From NCBI RefSeq assembly GCF_000307025.1, contig NC_018584.1, positions 176,001-240,000 of the forward strand: DNA of 64,000 nt. Reading direction: 5' to 3'. The notes below the pieces were generated by a model, which made no database searches, was not told the origin of the DNA, and saw only the letters and a list, made by a program, of their open reading frames with translations. Of the stretch, positions 39,632 to 48,685 are shown one piece after another. How positions within the stretch are numbered: the stretch's first letter is position 1; the number at the start of each line of letters is the position of its first letter. The position numbers and the translations under genes are program-made. Source of the DNA: Listeria monocytogenes ATCC 19117 (lineage in GTDB: Bacteria > Bacillota > Bacilli > Lactobacillales > Listeriaceae).

Positions 39632-39660
39632 TATCCACTCGTTAGCGGGTGGATATATTT
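39632..39660 (+). terminator. Stem-loop after plcB
   Basis: TATCCACTCG pairs with CGGGTGGATA (one G-T/C-G wobble position) and is followed by TATTTTAT. The T tract is interrupted, so read-through into orfX is plausible. Confidence 0.55.
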
Positions 39661-39681
39661 TATGGGGAGGAAGTAAGCCGA

Positions 39682-40005
39682 ATGTATATAAAAGGGGGGT
39701 TAATCTTTTTCTTTGTAATGTTTGTAATCGCGTTATGTTCCGTATTAATATTGCTGATAATAAAAATGAGCGTATGGAAAGAGGAACCATTTAATTTAAG
39801 TGATGCAAAGGAGATTGAGTGTCTTGGAAGTTGCAAAATAAAAAATACTAATCAAAAAATCCATTTCTTCTCCATAAAAAAGAATTTGTTTGAGGAAGAG
39901 GGCAATATGGCTGGAATTTTGAATGAACACGAGCGAAAAGGAGCTGATAAGTCCATTTTCATTGTAATTTTAGATGATGAAAAAGGGATTGCAAACGAAG
40001 AGTAA
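39682..40005 (+). CDS. OrfX, small virulence-region protein
   Basis: A 107-residue protein at the end of LIPI-1. An N-terminal hydrophobic segment (about residues 5-30) could be a signal peptide or membrane anchor; the rest is charged. I recall OrfX being reported as a secreted nucleomodulin that binds the host regulator RYBP; this is from the literature, not the sequence. The start at 39682 follows GGGGAGGAAG; the longer upstream frame lies before this RBS. It lies 71 bases after plcB and may be expressed by read-through from the PrfA-driven actA promoter. Confidence 0.85.
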   Translation: MYIKGGLIFFFVMFVIALCSVLILLIIKMSVWKEEPFNLSDAKEIECLGSCKIKNTNQKIHFFSIKKNLFEEEGNMAGILNEHERKGADKSIFIVILDDEKGIANEE

Positions 40006-40048
40006 AGTTATGATTAGTTGTGACTTTTTCGTGTCAATCAAAAAAGTG

Positions 40049-40076
40049 TTGTGAGCAAATGTTCACAAAATATCTA
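40049..40076 (+). promoter_or_regulatory. Palindrome resembling a degenerate PrfA box upstream of the lipoprotein gene
   Basis: TGAGCAAATGTTCA (40052-40065) matches the PrfA consensus at 11 of 14 positions and lies within the symmetrical GTGAGCAAATGTTCAC. It sits between TTGTGA (40049-40054) and TATCTA (40071-40076), spacer 16. It could be a weak or decayed PrfA site, or another regulator's operator. Confidence 0.35.
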
Positions 40077-40137
40077 TTGTAATAGTGCAGTTTGTTAGGT
40101 ACCCTTGAATAGAAAAAACAATGTAGGAGGAACATCT

Positions 40138-40599
40138 ATGAAAATGCTTAAAAAGGGTACAACGGTTTTATTTGTAATGATTATGGCGGTTATGTTAGTC
40201 GCGTGTGGGGATAAAGAAGAAACGAAAACTTACTCACTTTCCCAAAATGGTGTTGATTCTAAATTAACATACACATATAAGGGAGACAAAGTTACTAAAC
40301 AAACAGCTGAGAACACAATGTCATATGCTTCGCTAGGTGTTGCTTCAAAAGAAGACGCTGAAAAAATGCTTAAAGCAACAAGCGATAAATTCCAAGGTAT
40401 TGATGGTTTAAAAGAAAAGATTGAATATAAAGATGATAAAGCTATTGAAACACTAGAAGTAGATTACACTAAAATCTCTTCGGAAGATATGAACAAAATC
40501 CCTGGTATGTCTTCAAACGGTGATACTTCTAAAGGGATTAGCATGGAGGAATCTGCAAAAATGCTAGAATCCCAAGGCTATAAAGAAGTTTCAAAATAA
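40138..40599 (+). CDS. DUF1307 (YehR-like) lipoprotein
   Basis: A 153-residue lipoprotein with lipobox LVAC (Cys at about residue 22). The body fits the DUF1307/YehR family: an N-terminal YSLSQNGVDSKLTYTYKGDKV beta segment and a LEVDYTKISSEDMNKIPG segment. Function unknown; it is not considered part of the essential virulence set. The start at 40138 follows GTAGGAGG; a longer in-frame version precedes the RBS. It converges on the next gene with a shared terminator. By position this is lmo0207 (orfZ). Confidence 0.88.
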   Translation: MKMLKKGTTVLFVMIMAVMLVACGDKEETKTYSLSQNGVDSKLTYTYKGDKVTKQTAENTMSYASLGVASKEDAEKMLKATSDKFQGIDGLKEKIEYKDDKAIETLEVDYTKISSEDMNKIPGMSSNGDTSKGISMEESAKMLESQGYKEVSK

Positions 40600-40613
40600 A
40601 TTTGCAATAAAAA

Positions 40614-40645
40614 AAGAAGTATCCGATTCATTTGGATACTTCTTG
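40614..40645. terminator. Bidirectional terminator between lipoprotein and UPF0145 genes
   Basis: An 11-bp perfect stem AAGAAGTATCC/GGATACTTCTT with A-rich and T-rich flanks lies between two converging genes. Confidence 0.88.
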
Positions 40646-40651
40646 TTTTAT

Positions 40652-40984
40652 TCAATAATCTTGCGCTTCGATGACAACAGCTGTACCAGATGCAGTGACC
40701 ATAAGCATTCCGTTATCAGCTCCAAGCACTTCATAATCAATGTCAACACCGATAACGGCATTTGCGCCAATATCTTTCGCACGTTGTTCCATTTCGCGAA
40801 TTGCTTCCTCGCGAGCATTAATAAGTTCATCTTCATAGCCTTGCGAACGGCCCCCGAAGAAATTTCGAAGTCCAGCTCCAATATCTTTCATGAAGTTAAC
40901 GCCGGTGATGACTTCGCCGAAAACGATTTTTTTATATTCGATAATTTGTTTACCTTCAATATTTGGTGAGGTTGTTACAATCAT
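40652..40984 (-). CDS. UPF0145 (YbjQ-like) putative heavy-metal-binding protein
   Basis: A 110-residue UPF0145 protein: [23 protein letters not shown] at the start and [21 protein letters not shown] in the second half, a pentamer-forming fold sometimes called a heavy-metal-binding domain. True function is unknown. RBS GGAGGGAT precedes the ATG. It is the first non-virulence gene on the right side of LIPI-1 (lmo0208, orfB). Confidence 0.9.
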   Translation of the reverse strand: MIVTTSPNIEGKQIIEYKKIVFGEVITGVNFMKDIGAGLRNFFGGRSQGYEDELINAREEAIREMEQRAKDIGANAVIGVDIDYEVLGADNGMLMVTASGTAVVIEAQDY

Positions 40985-41050
40985 GAGTTATCCCTCCAGT
41001 TTTTCTTTTATCATACCTCTTACTACTTTTTCTAGTCAAAGGATATCCGG

Positions 41051-41734
41051 TTATTTCGTACGATTTCTCGCTTTTTCTATATAAGAAATAGCATCCGGAA
41101 CTTTACACGCTGTATTTCCAAGGTTTACATGAACTTTCCCGACTGATTTCGCAGCTTCCATTGCTTTTTCGTGCAAATCGTCTTTGTAAATTCCACAAGT
41201 GATAATAAAACCGTTCATTGAATAGCGGGTTCTATTGGTTTCTGTTTGCAGCGTTTCTTTCGCGCGTTGAAGTAATGCCTCTGCTTCAGGCAAATTGTTA
41301 ATATGTTCGCTATAAATCTGCCAGCCCATGGATTTAGTTAAATCATAATCACTTTCAATCCACGTTTTGGCGAAAAGGAGTGCATCATCACGTTTGCTTA
41401 CAATCGATGCTAGTCCAAAAGTTAGTTGTGACCATGTTTCGCGAAAAATGATATTCCATTTTTCGATTTGTTCCGTGGTTATTTTGTCGGGATTAATCGC
41501 TAGCAAACCGAGATAAATCAAGTCACTATTATTTGATTCAATCAGCTCTACGGCGAGTTCGTGATTTTTTGTCAGTTTTTCTCGGCGAATAATTTTCTTT
41601 AAATCACCAATTTTTAGTCCGTAAAGATCTAATGAATCCGGACAGCCGTGATTACGAAAAATTTTAATCGTATTGGGGTTTTCTAAGGCTTGTAGCTCGG
41701 TATTAAGTTGGTCAAAAGTAATCGTACGCGTCAC
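41051..41734 (-). CDS. DNA alkylation repair / HEAT-repeat protein
   Basis: A protein of about 227 residues resembling the AlkD-like DNA alkylation repair family (COG4912): helical HEAT-type repeats with YGLKIGDLKKIIRRE and ELWNSNNSDL-type segments and a C-terminal cysteine-containing GNTACKVPDAISYIEKA. The start is uncertain. GTG at 41734 overlaps the strong GAGAGGAG box; an in-frame ATG 48 bases further upstream lies in the ldh terminator and is unlikely. Catalytic function as a glycosylase is inferred from family only. Confidence 0.78.
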   Translation of the reverse strand: MTRTITFDQLNTELQALENPNTIKIFRNHGCPDSLDLYGLKIGDLKKIIRREKLTKNHELAVELIESNNSDLIYLGLLAINPDKITTEQIEKWNIIFRETWSQLTFGLASIVSKRDDALLFAKTWIESDYDLTKSMGWQIYSEHINNLPEAEALLQRAKETLQTETNRTRYSMNGFIITCGIYKDDLHEKAMEAAKSVGKVHVNLGNTACKVPDAISYIEKARNRTK

Positions 41735-41759
41735 TCCTCTCGAATAAATTAAGTATAAC

Positions 41760-41784
41760 AAAAAAAGCATGCGAAGGCGCATGC
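41760..41784 (-). terminator. Terminator of ldh
   Basis: On the minus strand the stem GCATGCGC/CGCATGC with a 3-base loop is followed by T7. Confidence 0.88.
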
Positions 41785-41802
41785 TTTTAGGATTTGAGAA
41801 TA

Positions 41803-42756
<954 letters not shown>

Positions 42757-42967
42757 CTATAAAAAATCTATTTACTAGTACAGTATAACATGAATTTTTC
42801 ATTTGTGAAGCGTTGAACGTCCTGAATTTAAAAAAGTTGTTATAATAAATTTGTGAAAACGCTATAGTACAGTTTGGAAGCGTCCACATTAGCGAATAGC
42901 CGCTATTTTCTGTTTACCTTTTATTGAGAATTATAAACCTTACAAATCAAAATTAGGCTATTTCTTT

Positions 42968-42992
42968 GTTTTGCTATTTTTCTAAAGGGTAG
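42968..42992 (+). promoter_or_regulatory. Sigma-B promoter of ctc
   Basis: GTTT (42968-42971), 15-base spacer, GGGTAG (42987-42992) fits the sigma-B consensus GTTT-N13-15-GGGTAT. The ctc gene is a known general stress gene. Confidence 0.82.
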
Positions 42993-43037
42993 ATATAATG
43001 TAGATGTACCAAAATTGAATGAGTGGAGTGATTTTTT

Positions 43038-43661
43038 ATGGCAACAACATTAGAGGTCCAGAAAAGAGAAACAACGCAACATTCAGAAGTAACGAGATTG
43101 CGTAGTGAAGGAAAAGTACCTGGAATTATTTATGGCTACAAATCGGAAAATGTTCCAGTTTCCGTTGATTCTTTGGAATTAATCAAAGCAGTTCGTGACA
43201 ATGGTCGTAACGCCGTATTTTCAGTTACTGTGGACGGCAAGAAATTAAACGTTTTATTACATGAATATCAAGTAGATCCGTTAAAAGACGTATTAGTACA
43301 CGTTGATTTACTAGCGGTTGATATGAATGAAGAAGTTGAGACAGATGTTCGTGTGGTATTAGTTGGGGATGCACCGGGAGTTAAAGCTGGCGGCGTACTA
43401 CAACAAATTATCCATGATGTAAAAGTTTCAGCAACACCAGAAAAATTACCAGAAACAATTGAATTAGACATTTCTTCATTAGAAATCGGTGATGTTTTAA
43501 CAACGAACGACCTTCCGGAAAACAAAGACTATGTCGTGCAAGCGGAGGAAGAAGAAACAGTAGTAACTGTATCTGCTCCACGTGCGGAAGAAGAACCAAC
43601 GACTACGGAAGCACCTGAACCAGAAGCTGTACATGGTAAAGATGAAGAACCTGTTGAATAA
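43038..43661 (+). CDS. ctc: General stress protein Ctc, ribosomal protein L25/TL5 family
   Basis: A 207-residue long-form L25 protein. The N-terminal domain (about 1-90; RSEGKVPGIIYGYKSENVPVSV) binds 5S rRNA; the C-terminal TL5-type domain (about 95-180) and a Glu-rich tail follow. Ctc associates with ribosomes under stress and in Listeria is linked to osmotic tolerance. It is driven by a sigma-B promoter visible 45 bases upstream, with RBS GTGGAGTG before the ATG. A strong terminator follows, so it is monocistronic. Confidence 0.95.
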   Translation: MATTLEVQKRETTQHSEVTRLRSEGKVPGIIYGYKSENVPVSVDSLELIKAVRDNGRNAVFSVTVDGKKLNVLLHEYQVDPLKDVLVHVDLLAVDMNEEVETDVRVVLVGDAPGVKAGGVLQQIIHDVKVSATPEKLPETIELDISSLEIGDVLTTNDLPENKDYVVQAEEEETVVTVSAPRAEEEPTTTEAPEPEAVHGKDEEPVE

Positions 43662-43677
43662 TTTTGAATAAATAAGG

Positions 43678-43719
43678 ATGGAAGATTCGCATTTGTTTGC
43701 GATATCTTCCATTTTTTTT
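43678..43719 (+). terminator. Terminator of ctc
   Basis: ATGGAAGAT...GCA pairs with TGC...ATCTTCCAT, followed by T8. Confidence 0.9.
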
Positions 43720-43750
43720 GTTATAATGGTTTCGAGAAGGAGGCGTTTAT

Positions 43751-44335
43751 ATGCTTGATAAGTCAGTACCGCACATTTCTGCTATTATGGTCAATCACGA
43801 TGCTACAAATTATCCGGAGTTTCATTTACCTGAGGGATATTCTTTTTGCTTTTATAAAGATGGTTTGGAAGAAGACTGGTGTAGATTGCAATTAGAAACG
43901 GGTCAAGTGCTTTCAATGGACAGTATTCGCGCTCGTTTTGAAACGGAATTCGGAAATGAAAAAGAAAAATTAGCCAAGCGTTGCGTCTTTGTAGAGGCGC
44001 CAAATGGTGAAATTATTGGAACGGCTATGCTTTGGGATGGAAATACATTCGGCGAGATGGCGAGTCGGATTCACTGGGTTGCAGTGCTTGATTCGCACGG
44101 TGGAAAAGGTATCGCGAAAGCCTTGTTATCCAAAATTCTCGGCTTGAATAAAAGTAGTTTTGTCTATTTAACTACGCAAACCGGAAGTTATCAAGCTATC
44201 TATTTATATCAGAAATTCGGTTTTGAAAAATACGTCGGAAAAACGCCGGAAAATTGGAAAACAGTCAATTTTCAAGAGGAAAAGGAAGCGGCCTGGCAAA
44301 TTATCGAAAATAAAATTGCCGAACACCAAGCCTAG
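43751..44335 (+). CDS. GNAT-family acetyltransferase
   Basis: A 194-residue protein with a C-terminal GNAT domain: IIGTAMLWD beta strand, RIHWVAVLDSHGGKGIAKALLSKIL (acetyl-CoA-binding R/QxxGxG/A-like loop, here HGGKGIA) and the VYLTTQTGSYQAIYLYQKFGFEKY ending. Substrate unknown. RBS AGAAGGAGG precedes the ATG. It sits between ctc and pth, in the place where B. subtilis has ctc-pth directly adjacent, so it is an inserted gene relative to that order. Confidence 0.88.
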   Translation: MLDKSVPHISAIMVNHDATNYPEFHLPEGYSFCFYKDGLEEDWCRLQLETGQVLSMDSIRARFETEFGNEKEKLAKRCVFVEAPNGEIIGTAMLWDGNTFGEMASRIHWVAVLDSHGGKGIAKALLSKILGLNKSSFVYLTTQTGSYQAIYLYQKFGFEKYVGKTPENWKTVNFQEEKEAAWQIIENKIAEHQA

Positions 44336-44441
44336 TTGGAAAACTTTCAACCAAGTGAAATCCATGTTATAATCAAAAAAACATCGAAACAAAAACCAGT
44401 TCATTCGTGAAGTGGTTTCGTTCATGTAAGGAGAAGCTTTT

Positions 44442-45002
44442 ATGAAACTAATCGCAGGACTCGGAAACCCGGGCAAAAAATACGAACGTACCCGGCATAA
44501 TGTCGGTTTTATGGTAGTTGACGAACTAAGTTTTCGTCATCAAACCCCTTGGAAGAAATCAAAATTTAATGGTATGACTAGCGAGATTATCGTCGGCGGT
44601 GAAAAAATGATTTTAGTGAAACCACTCACTTTTATGAACGCTTCAGGTGAATGCATTCGTCCGCTAATGGATTACTACAACATACCAATTGAAGATGTCG
44701 TGATTGTGTATGATGATCTCGATTTACCAGTTGGGAAGATTAGATTACGCCAAAAAGGTAGTGCTGGCGGACATAATGGAATGAAATCAATTATTCAACA
44801 CGTTAAAACACAAGAGTTTAATCGCATTCGTGTTGGCGTTAGTCGTCCTTTAAAAGGAGAAGTTATTCATTATGTCTTGGGAGATTTTCCTAAAGCAGAA
44901 CAACCTGATATTATCGCAGCGATTCAAAAAAGCGCTGACGCCATCGAAGACTTTGCACAGACACCATTTATAGAAGTTATGAACAAATACAATCAAAAAT
45001 AG
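44442..45002 (+). CDS. pth: Peptidyl-tRNA hydrolase
   Basis: Recycles tRNA from prematurely released peptidyl-tRNA. The 186-residue enzyme shows AGLGNPGKKYERTRHNVGFMVVD with the catalytic His, KPLTFMNASGE, YDDLDLPVGKIRLRQKGSAGGHNGMKSI and FNRIRVGVSRP, all full-family motifs. RBS AAGGAGAAG precedes the ATG. Followed by mfd as in Bacillus; a short stem CGTGGCA/TGCCACG (about 45013-45033) lies between them without a T run. Confidence 0.97.
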   Translation: MKLIAGLGNPGKKYERTRHNVGFMVVDELSFRHQTPWKKSKFNGMTSEIIVGGEKMILVKPLTFMNASGECIRPLMDYYNIPIEDVVIVYDDLDLPVGKIRLRQKGSAGGHNGMKSIIQHVKTQEFNRIRVGVSRPLKGEVIHYVLGDFPKAEQPDIIAAIQKSADAIEDFAQTPFIEVMNKYNQK

Positions 45003-45115
45003 ACGATGACGAGGCGTGGCAATCTTTTGCCACGTATTTCGGTCTTTCTTCGGACGCGTGATTTACTCTTGCGTTGCATAGAATGAATTTTCTGACAAAA
45101 AGGAGCTGTTTTCCC

Positions 45116-48100
45116 TTGAAAGGATTACAACAATTAATATATGAACAAAAAGATATTCGAGCGGTCTTAAATGCGCTGGATGAAAAAGAAAAAGCACAAC
45201 TTGTCACAGGGCTCACAGGTTCTTCACGTGCGTTATTTGCAAGCGTGGTAGAAGGTGCGTCAAAGCGTCCGGTTGTATTTGTTACGCACAATTTATACCA
45301 TGCGCAAAAATTATATGATGATTTACTTTCTTTAATGGATGTCGATCGACTATTTTTATATCCAGCAGATGAACTGATTTCTTCTGAGTTGAGTATCTCT
45401 AGCCCGGAACTTCGCGGTCAACGCGTGGAAGCGCTCGACTTCTTACTATCCGGAAAACCGGGGATAGTCATTGTGCCAGTTGCTGGTCTCAGAAAAATGC
45501 TTCCACCAGTATCGCTTTGGAAACATTTCAACATATCCATTGTAGAGGGCGAAGAAATTGATCCAGATGTACTACGCCAAAAACTAGTGACAATGGGCTA
45601 CACAATGAGCGGAATGGTAAATACGCCGGGAGAATTCAGTGTTCGCGGCGGGATTATTGATATTTATCCAATTACAGAAGAATTTCCAATTAGAATAGAA
45701 CTTTTTGACACCGAAGTAGATTCTCTTCGTTTCTTTGATGTGGAAACGCAGCGCTCGACAACCCGCGTGGAAGAATTCCGCCTACTGCCTGCAACTGAAA
45801 TCATTTTAGATCAAAGCTATTATCCGGATATCGTCAAACGCTTAGAAAAGAAAATGACACATACTTTAAATGAATTGAAAGAAAACGAGGATAAACAAGC
45901 GCTCGTTGAAAATTTAGAAGAAGATCTGGAAATGCTTCGTTCTGGCGTGAAACCAGACATGTTCTTTAAATATATCGGTCTGGCTTATCCTGACCCAGCC
46001 TCGCTTTTTGATTATTTTCCAAAAAACACGGCAATTTTGCTTGATGAATTTGGGCGGATTTTAGAAACGGAAGAAAGCTTGGAGCGGGAAGAAGCGGAGT
46101 GGCAAACAGAAACATTAAGTCGAATGGAAACGGTTCGCGACGTGCAAGTAAGTCATTCTTTCAAAAAGCTATTAGAAGCAAATCACTCGCCGAAAATATA
46201 CTTATCCCTTTTCCAAAAACAAATGGCGAGCATGCGCGTCTCGAAAACAACTAACATCGTCTATAAACAAATGCAGCAATTTCATGGCCAAATGAATGTG
46301 TTGAAAACCGAGCTAGAAAGTTGGCATAAGAATAATTATGCCGTTGTTATTTTAGCCCCAAACCTTGAGCGCGCCGAAAAAATGCAACAAACTTTAACTG
46401 ACTACGATATGGAAAGTACGATTTTGAAAAAAGAATCGGATGTGCCGAAATATGGAATGGTTCAGTTTGTCATCGGAACGTTCCAGAATGGTTTTGAACT
46501 TCCATTAGCTAAAGTAGCGATTATAAGTGAAACCGAACTGTTCAATAAAAAAATCAAAAAAGTGAAGAAGCGCCAAAAGCTCTCGAATGCAGAACGAATC
46601 CAAAGTTACTCTGAATTAAAAGTAGGTGACTACGTGGTTCATGTGAACCATGGTATCGCTCGTTATGTTGGCATGGAAACGCTAGATATCAACGGTGTGC
46701 ATAAAGATTACTTGCTACTTGTTTACCAAGGAGAGGATAAACTATTTATCCCCGTCGATCAACTTGATTTAGTTCAAAAATATGTTGGTGCAGAAGGTAA
46801 ATCACCAAGATTAAACAAACTTGGTGGCGCTGAATGGAAGCGAGTGAAGAAGAAAGTACAAGCTTCCGTCCAAGATATCGCAGACGATTTAATCAAACTA
46901 TATGCCGAACGTGAAGCTGAAAAAGGCTATGCGTTTAGTGCGGATGATGAAATGCAGCGCGAATTTGAAGAGGCTTTCCCGTATCAAGAAACCGAAGACC
47001 AACTGCGCTCGATTTCAGAAATCAAAAAAGATATGGAACGACCGCGCCCGATGGACCGTCTGTTGGTTGGAGATGTTGGTTACGGAAAGACCGAAGTGGC
47101 CTTACGAGCTGCTTTCAAAGCAATTATGGATGGCAAGCAAGTCGCCTTCTTAGTTCCGACCACCATTTTAGCGCAACAACATTTTGAAACAATGAAAGAA
47201 CGGTTCCAAGGTTTCCCAATAGAAATCGGACTTTTAAGCCGTTTCCGAACAAAGAAACAACAAACAGAAACATTAAAGGGTATGAAAAACGGCACAGTCG
47301 ACGTTGTTGTTGGTACCCATCGTTTATTATCAAAAGATGTGGAGTATCAAGATTTAGGCTTATTAATTGTCGATGAAGAACAACGATTCGGCGTAACTCA
47401 TAAAGAAAAAATCAAACAAATGCGTTCCAAAATAGACGTACTAACACTTACTGCAACACCAATTCCAAGAACTTTACACATGTCCATGCTCGGCGTTCGT
47501 GACCTCTCTGTTATCGAAACTCCGCCAGCGAACCGTTTTCCAGTGCAAACATATGTGGCGGAGCAGAATAACGTTTTAGTTCGAGAAGCAATTGAACGTG
47601 AACTAGCGCGCGACGGACAAGTTTATTATCTATATAATCGAGTGGAATCCATTACGCAAAAAGCAGATGAAATTTCTGCGATGGTTCCTGATGCTAGGGT
47701 TGCCACTGCGCACGGACAGATGGGTGAATCGGAATTAGAGTCTGTTATTTTAAGTTTCCTTGAAGGGGAATTCGATGTACTTGTAACGACGACCATCATT
47801 GAAACCGGCGTAGACATTCCAAACGTTAATACACTCTTTGTTCAAGATGCTGATCGGATGGGTCTTTCACAACTTTATCAGTTGCGCGGACGAGTAGGGC
47901 GTTGGAACAGAATCGCCTACGCTTACTTCATGTATCAAAAAGATAAAATATTGCGTGAGGAAGCGGAGAAACGCTTATCGGCTATTAAAGAATTCACTGA
48001 ATTAGGTTCAGGTTTCAAAATAGCGATGCGTGACTTATCTATTCGTGGTGCCGGTAATATCCTCGGAGCGCAACAACATGGCTTTATCGATTCAGTCGGG

Positions 48101-48655
48101 TTTGATCTCTACTCGCAAATGCTTAAGGAAGCAATTGAGGCGAAAAAGCCAAAAGAAGAACAAAAACAAATTGTCCCTGTTGAAATTGATATCCAAGCAG
48201 ACGCCTATATTCCGGAATATTACATTACAGACGGCCGCCAGAAAATCGAGATGTACAAACGCTTCCGCAATATTGAAACGTTAAGCGAACTCGAAGATTT
48301 ACAAAGCGATATGATTGACCGTTTTGGTGAATATCCAGAAGAAGTAGAATATCTATTCACAATGACAGAACTCAAAGTCCATGCACTCGAAGTTGGCATT
48401 GAGTCCGTCAAACAAGAACAAAATAAAATTACCATGCTATTTTCAGAAAGCGGAACAGCAGGCATTCGCGGAGATATCGTCATGCAAATCATTGGCGAAT
48501 TTGGCCGAATGGTCGGTGTGGGTATGGAAGGTACACAACTAAAAATCACGATAAACGTCCAAAATAAACCTTTAAAAGAATGGTTATACCAAGTCAAAAG
48601 TTTGGCTGAAAAACTTCGCGGAGCCATGAAAGAAAGAGCATCTGCAGAAAATTGA
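45116..48655 (+). CDS. mfd: Transcription-repair coupling factor
   Basis: Removes stalled RNA polymerase at lesions and recruits UvrA. The 1179-residue protein contains a UvrB-homology N-terminal part (about 1-350), the RNA-polymerase-interacting CarD-like domain (about 500-560; LKVGDYVVHVNHGIARYVGMETL), an SF2 translocase with Walker A GDVGYGKTEVA near residue 650, VDEEQRFG, TATPIPRTLHMS and the TRG-type motif, and a C-terminal TRCF domain. The start is TTG at 45116, after AAAAAGGAG; a 14-codon in-frame extension from an earlier ATG would start before the RBS. Confidence 0.97.
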   Translation: MKGLQQLIYEQKDIRAVLNALDEKEKAQLVTGLTGSSRALFASVVEGASKRPVVFVTHNLYHAQKLYDDLLSLMDVDRLFLYPADELISSELSISSPELRGQRVEALDFLLSGKPGIVIVPVAGLRKMLPPVSLWKHFNISIVEGEEIDPDVLRQKLVTMGYTMSGMVNTPGEFSVRGGIIDIYPITEEFPIRIELFDTEVDSLRFFDVETQRSTTRVEEFRLLPATEIILDQSYYPDIVKRLEKKMTHTLNELKENEDKQALVENLEEDLEMLRSGVKPDMFFKYIGLAYPDPASLFDYFPKNTAILLDEFGRILETEESLEREEAEWQTETLSRMETVRDVQVSHSFKKLLEANHSPKIYLSLFQKQMASMRVSKTTNIVYKQMQQFHGQMNVLKTELESWHKNNYAVVILAPNLERAEKMQQTLTDYDMESTILKKESDVPKYGMVQFVIGTFQNGFELPLAKVAIISETELFNKKIKKVKKRQKLSNAERIQSYSELKVGDYVVHVNHGIARYVGMETLDINGVHKDYLLLVYQGEDKLFIPVDQLDLVQKYVGAEGKSPRLNKLGGAEWKRVKKKVQASVQDIADDLIKLYAEREAEKGYAFSADDEMQREFEEAFPYQETEDQLRSISEIKKDMERPRPMDRLLVGDVGYGKTEVALRAAFKAIMDGKQVAFLVPTTILAQQHFETMKERFQGFPIEIGLLSRFRTKKQQTETLKGMKNGTVDVVVGTHRLLSKDVEYQDLGLLIVDEEQRFGVTHKEKIKQMRSKIDVLTLTATPIPRTLHMSMLGVRDLSVIETPPANRFPVQTYVAEQNNVLVREAIERELARDGQVYYLYNRVESITQKADEISAMVPDARVATAHGQMGESELESVILSFLEGEFDVLVTTTIIETGVDIPNVNTLFVQDADRMGLSQLYQLRGRVGRWNRIAYAYFMYQKDKILREEAEKRLSAIKEFTELGSGFKIAMRDLSIRGAGNILGAQQHGFIDSVGFDLYSQMLKEAIEAKKPKEEQKQIVPVEIDIQADAYIPEYYITDGRQKIEMYKRFRNIETLSELEDLQSDMIDRFGEYPEEVEYLFTMTELKVHALEVGIESVKQEQNKITMLFSESGTAGIRGDIVMQIIGEFGRMVGVGMEGTQLKITINVQNKPLKEWLYQVKSLAEKLRGAMKERASAEN

Positions 48656-48685
48656 TAAGTTATTAAGAAGGAAGGAGGTGGCGGA

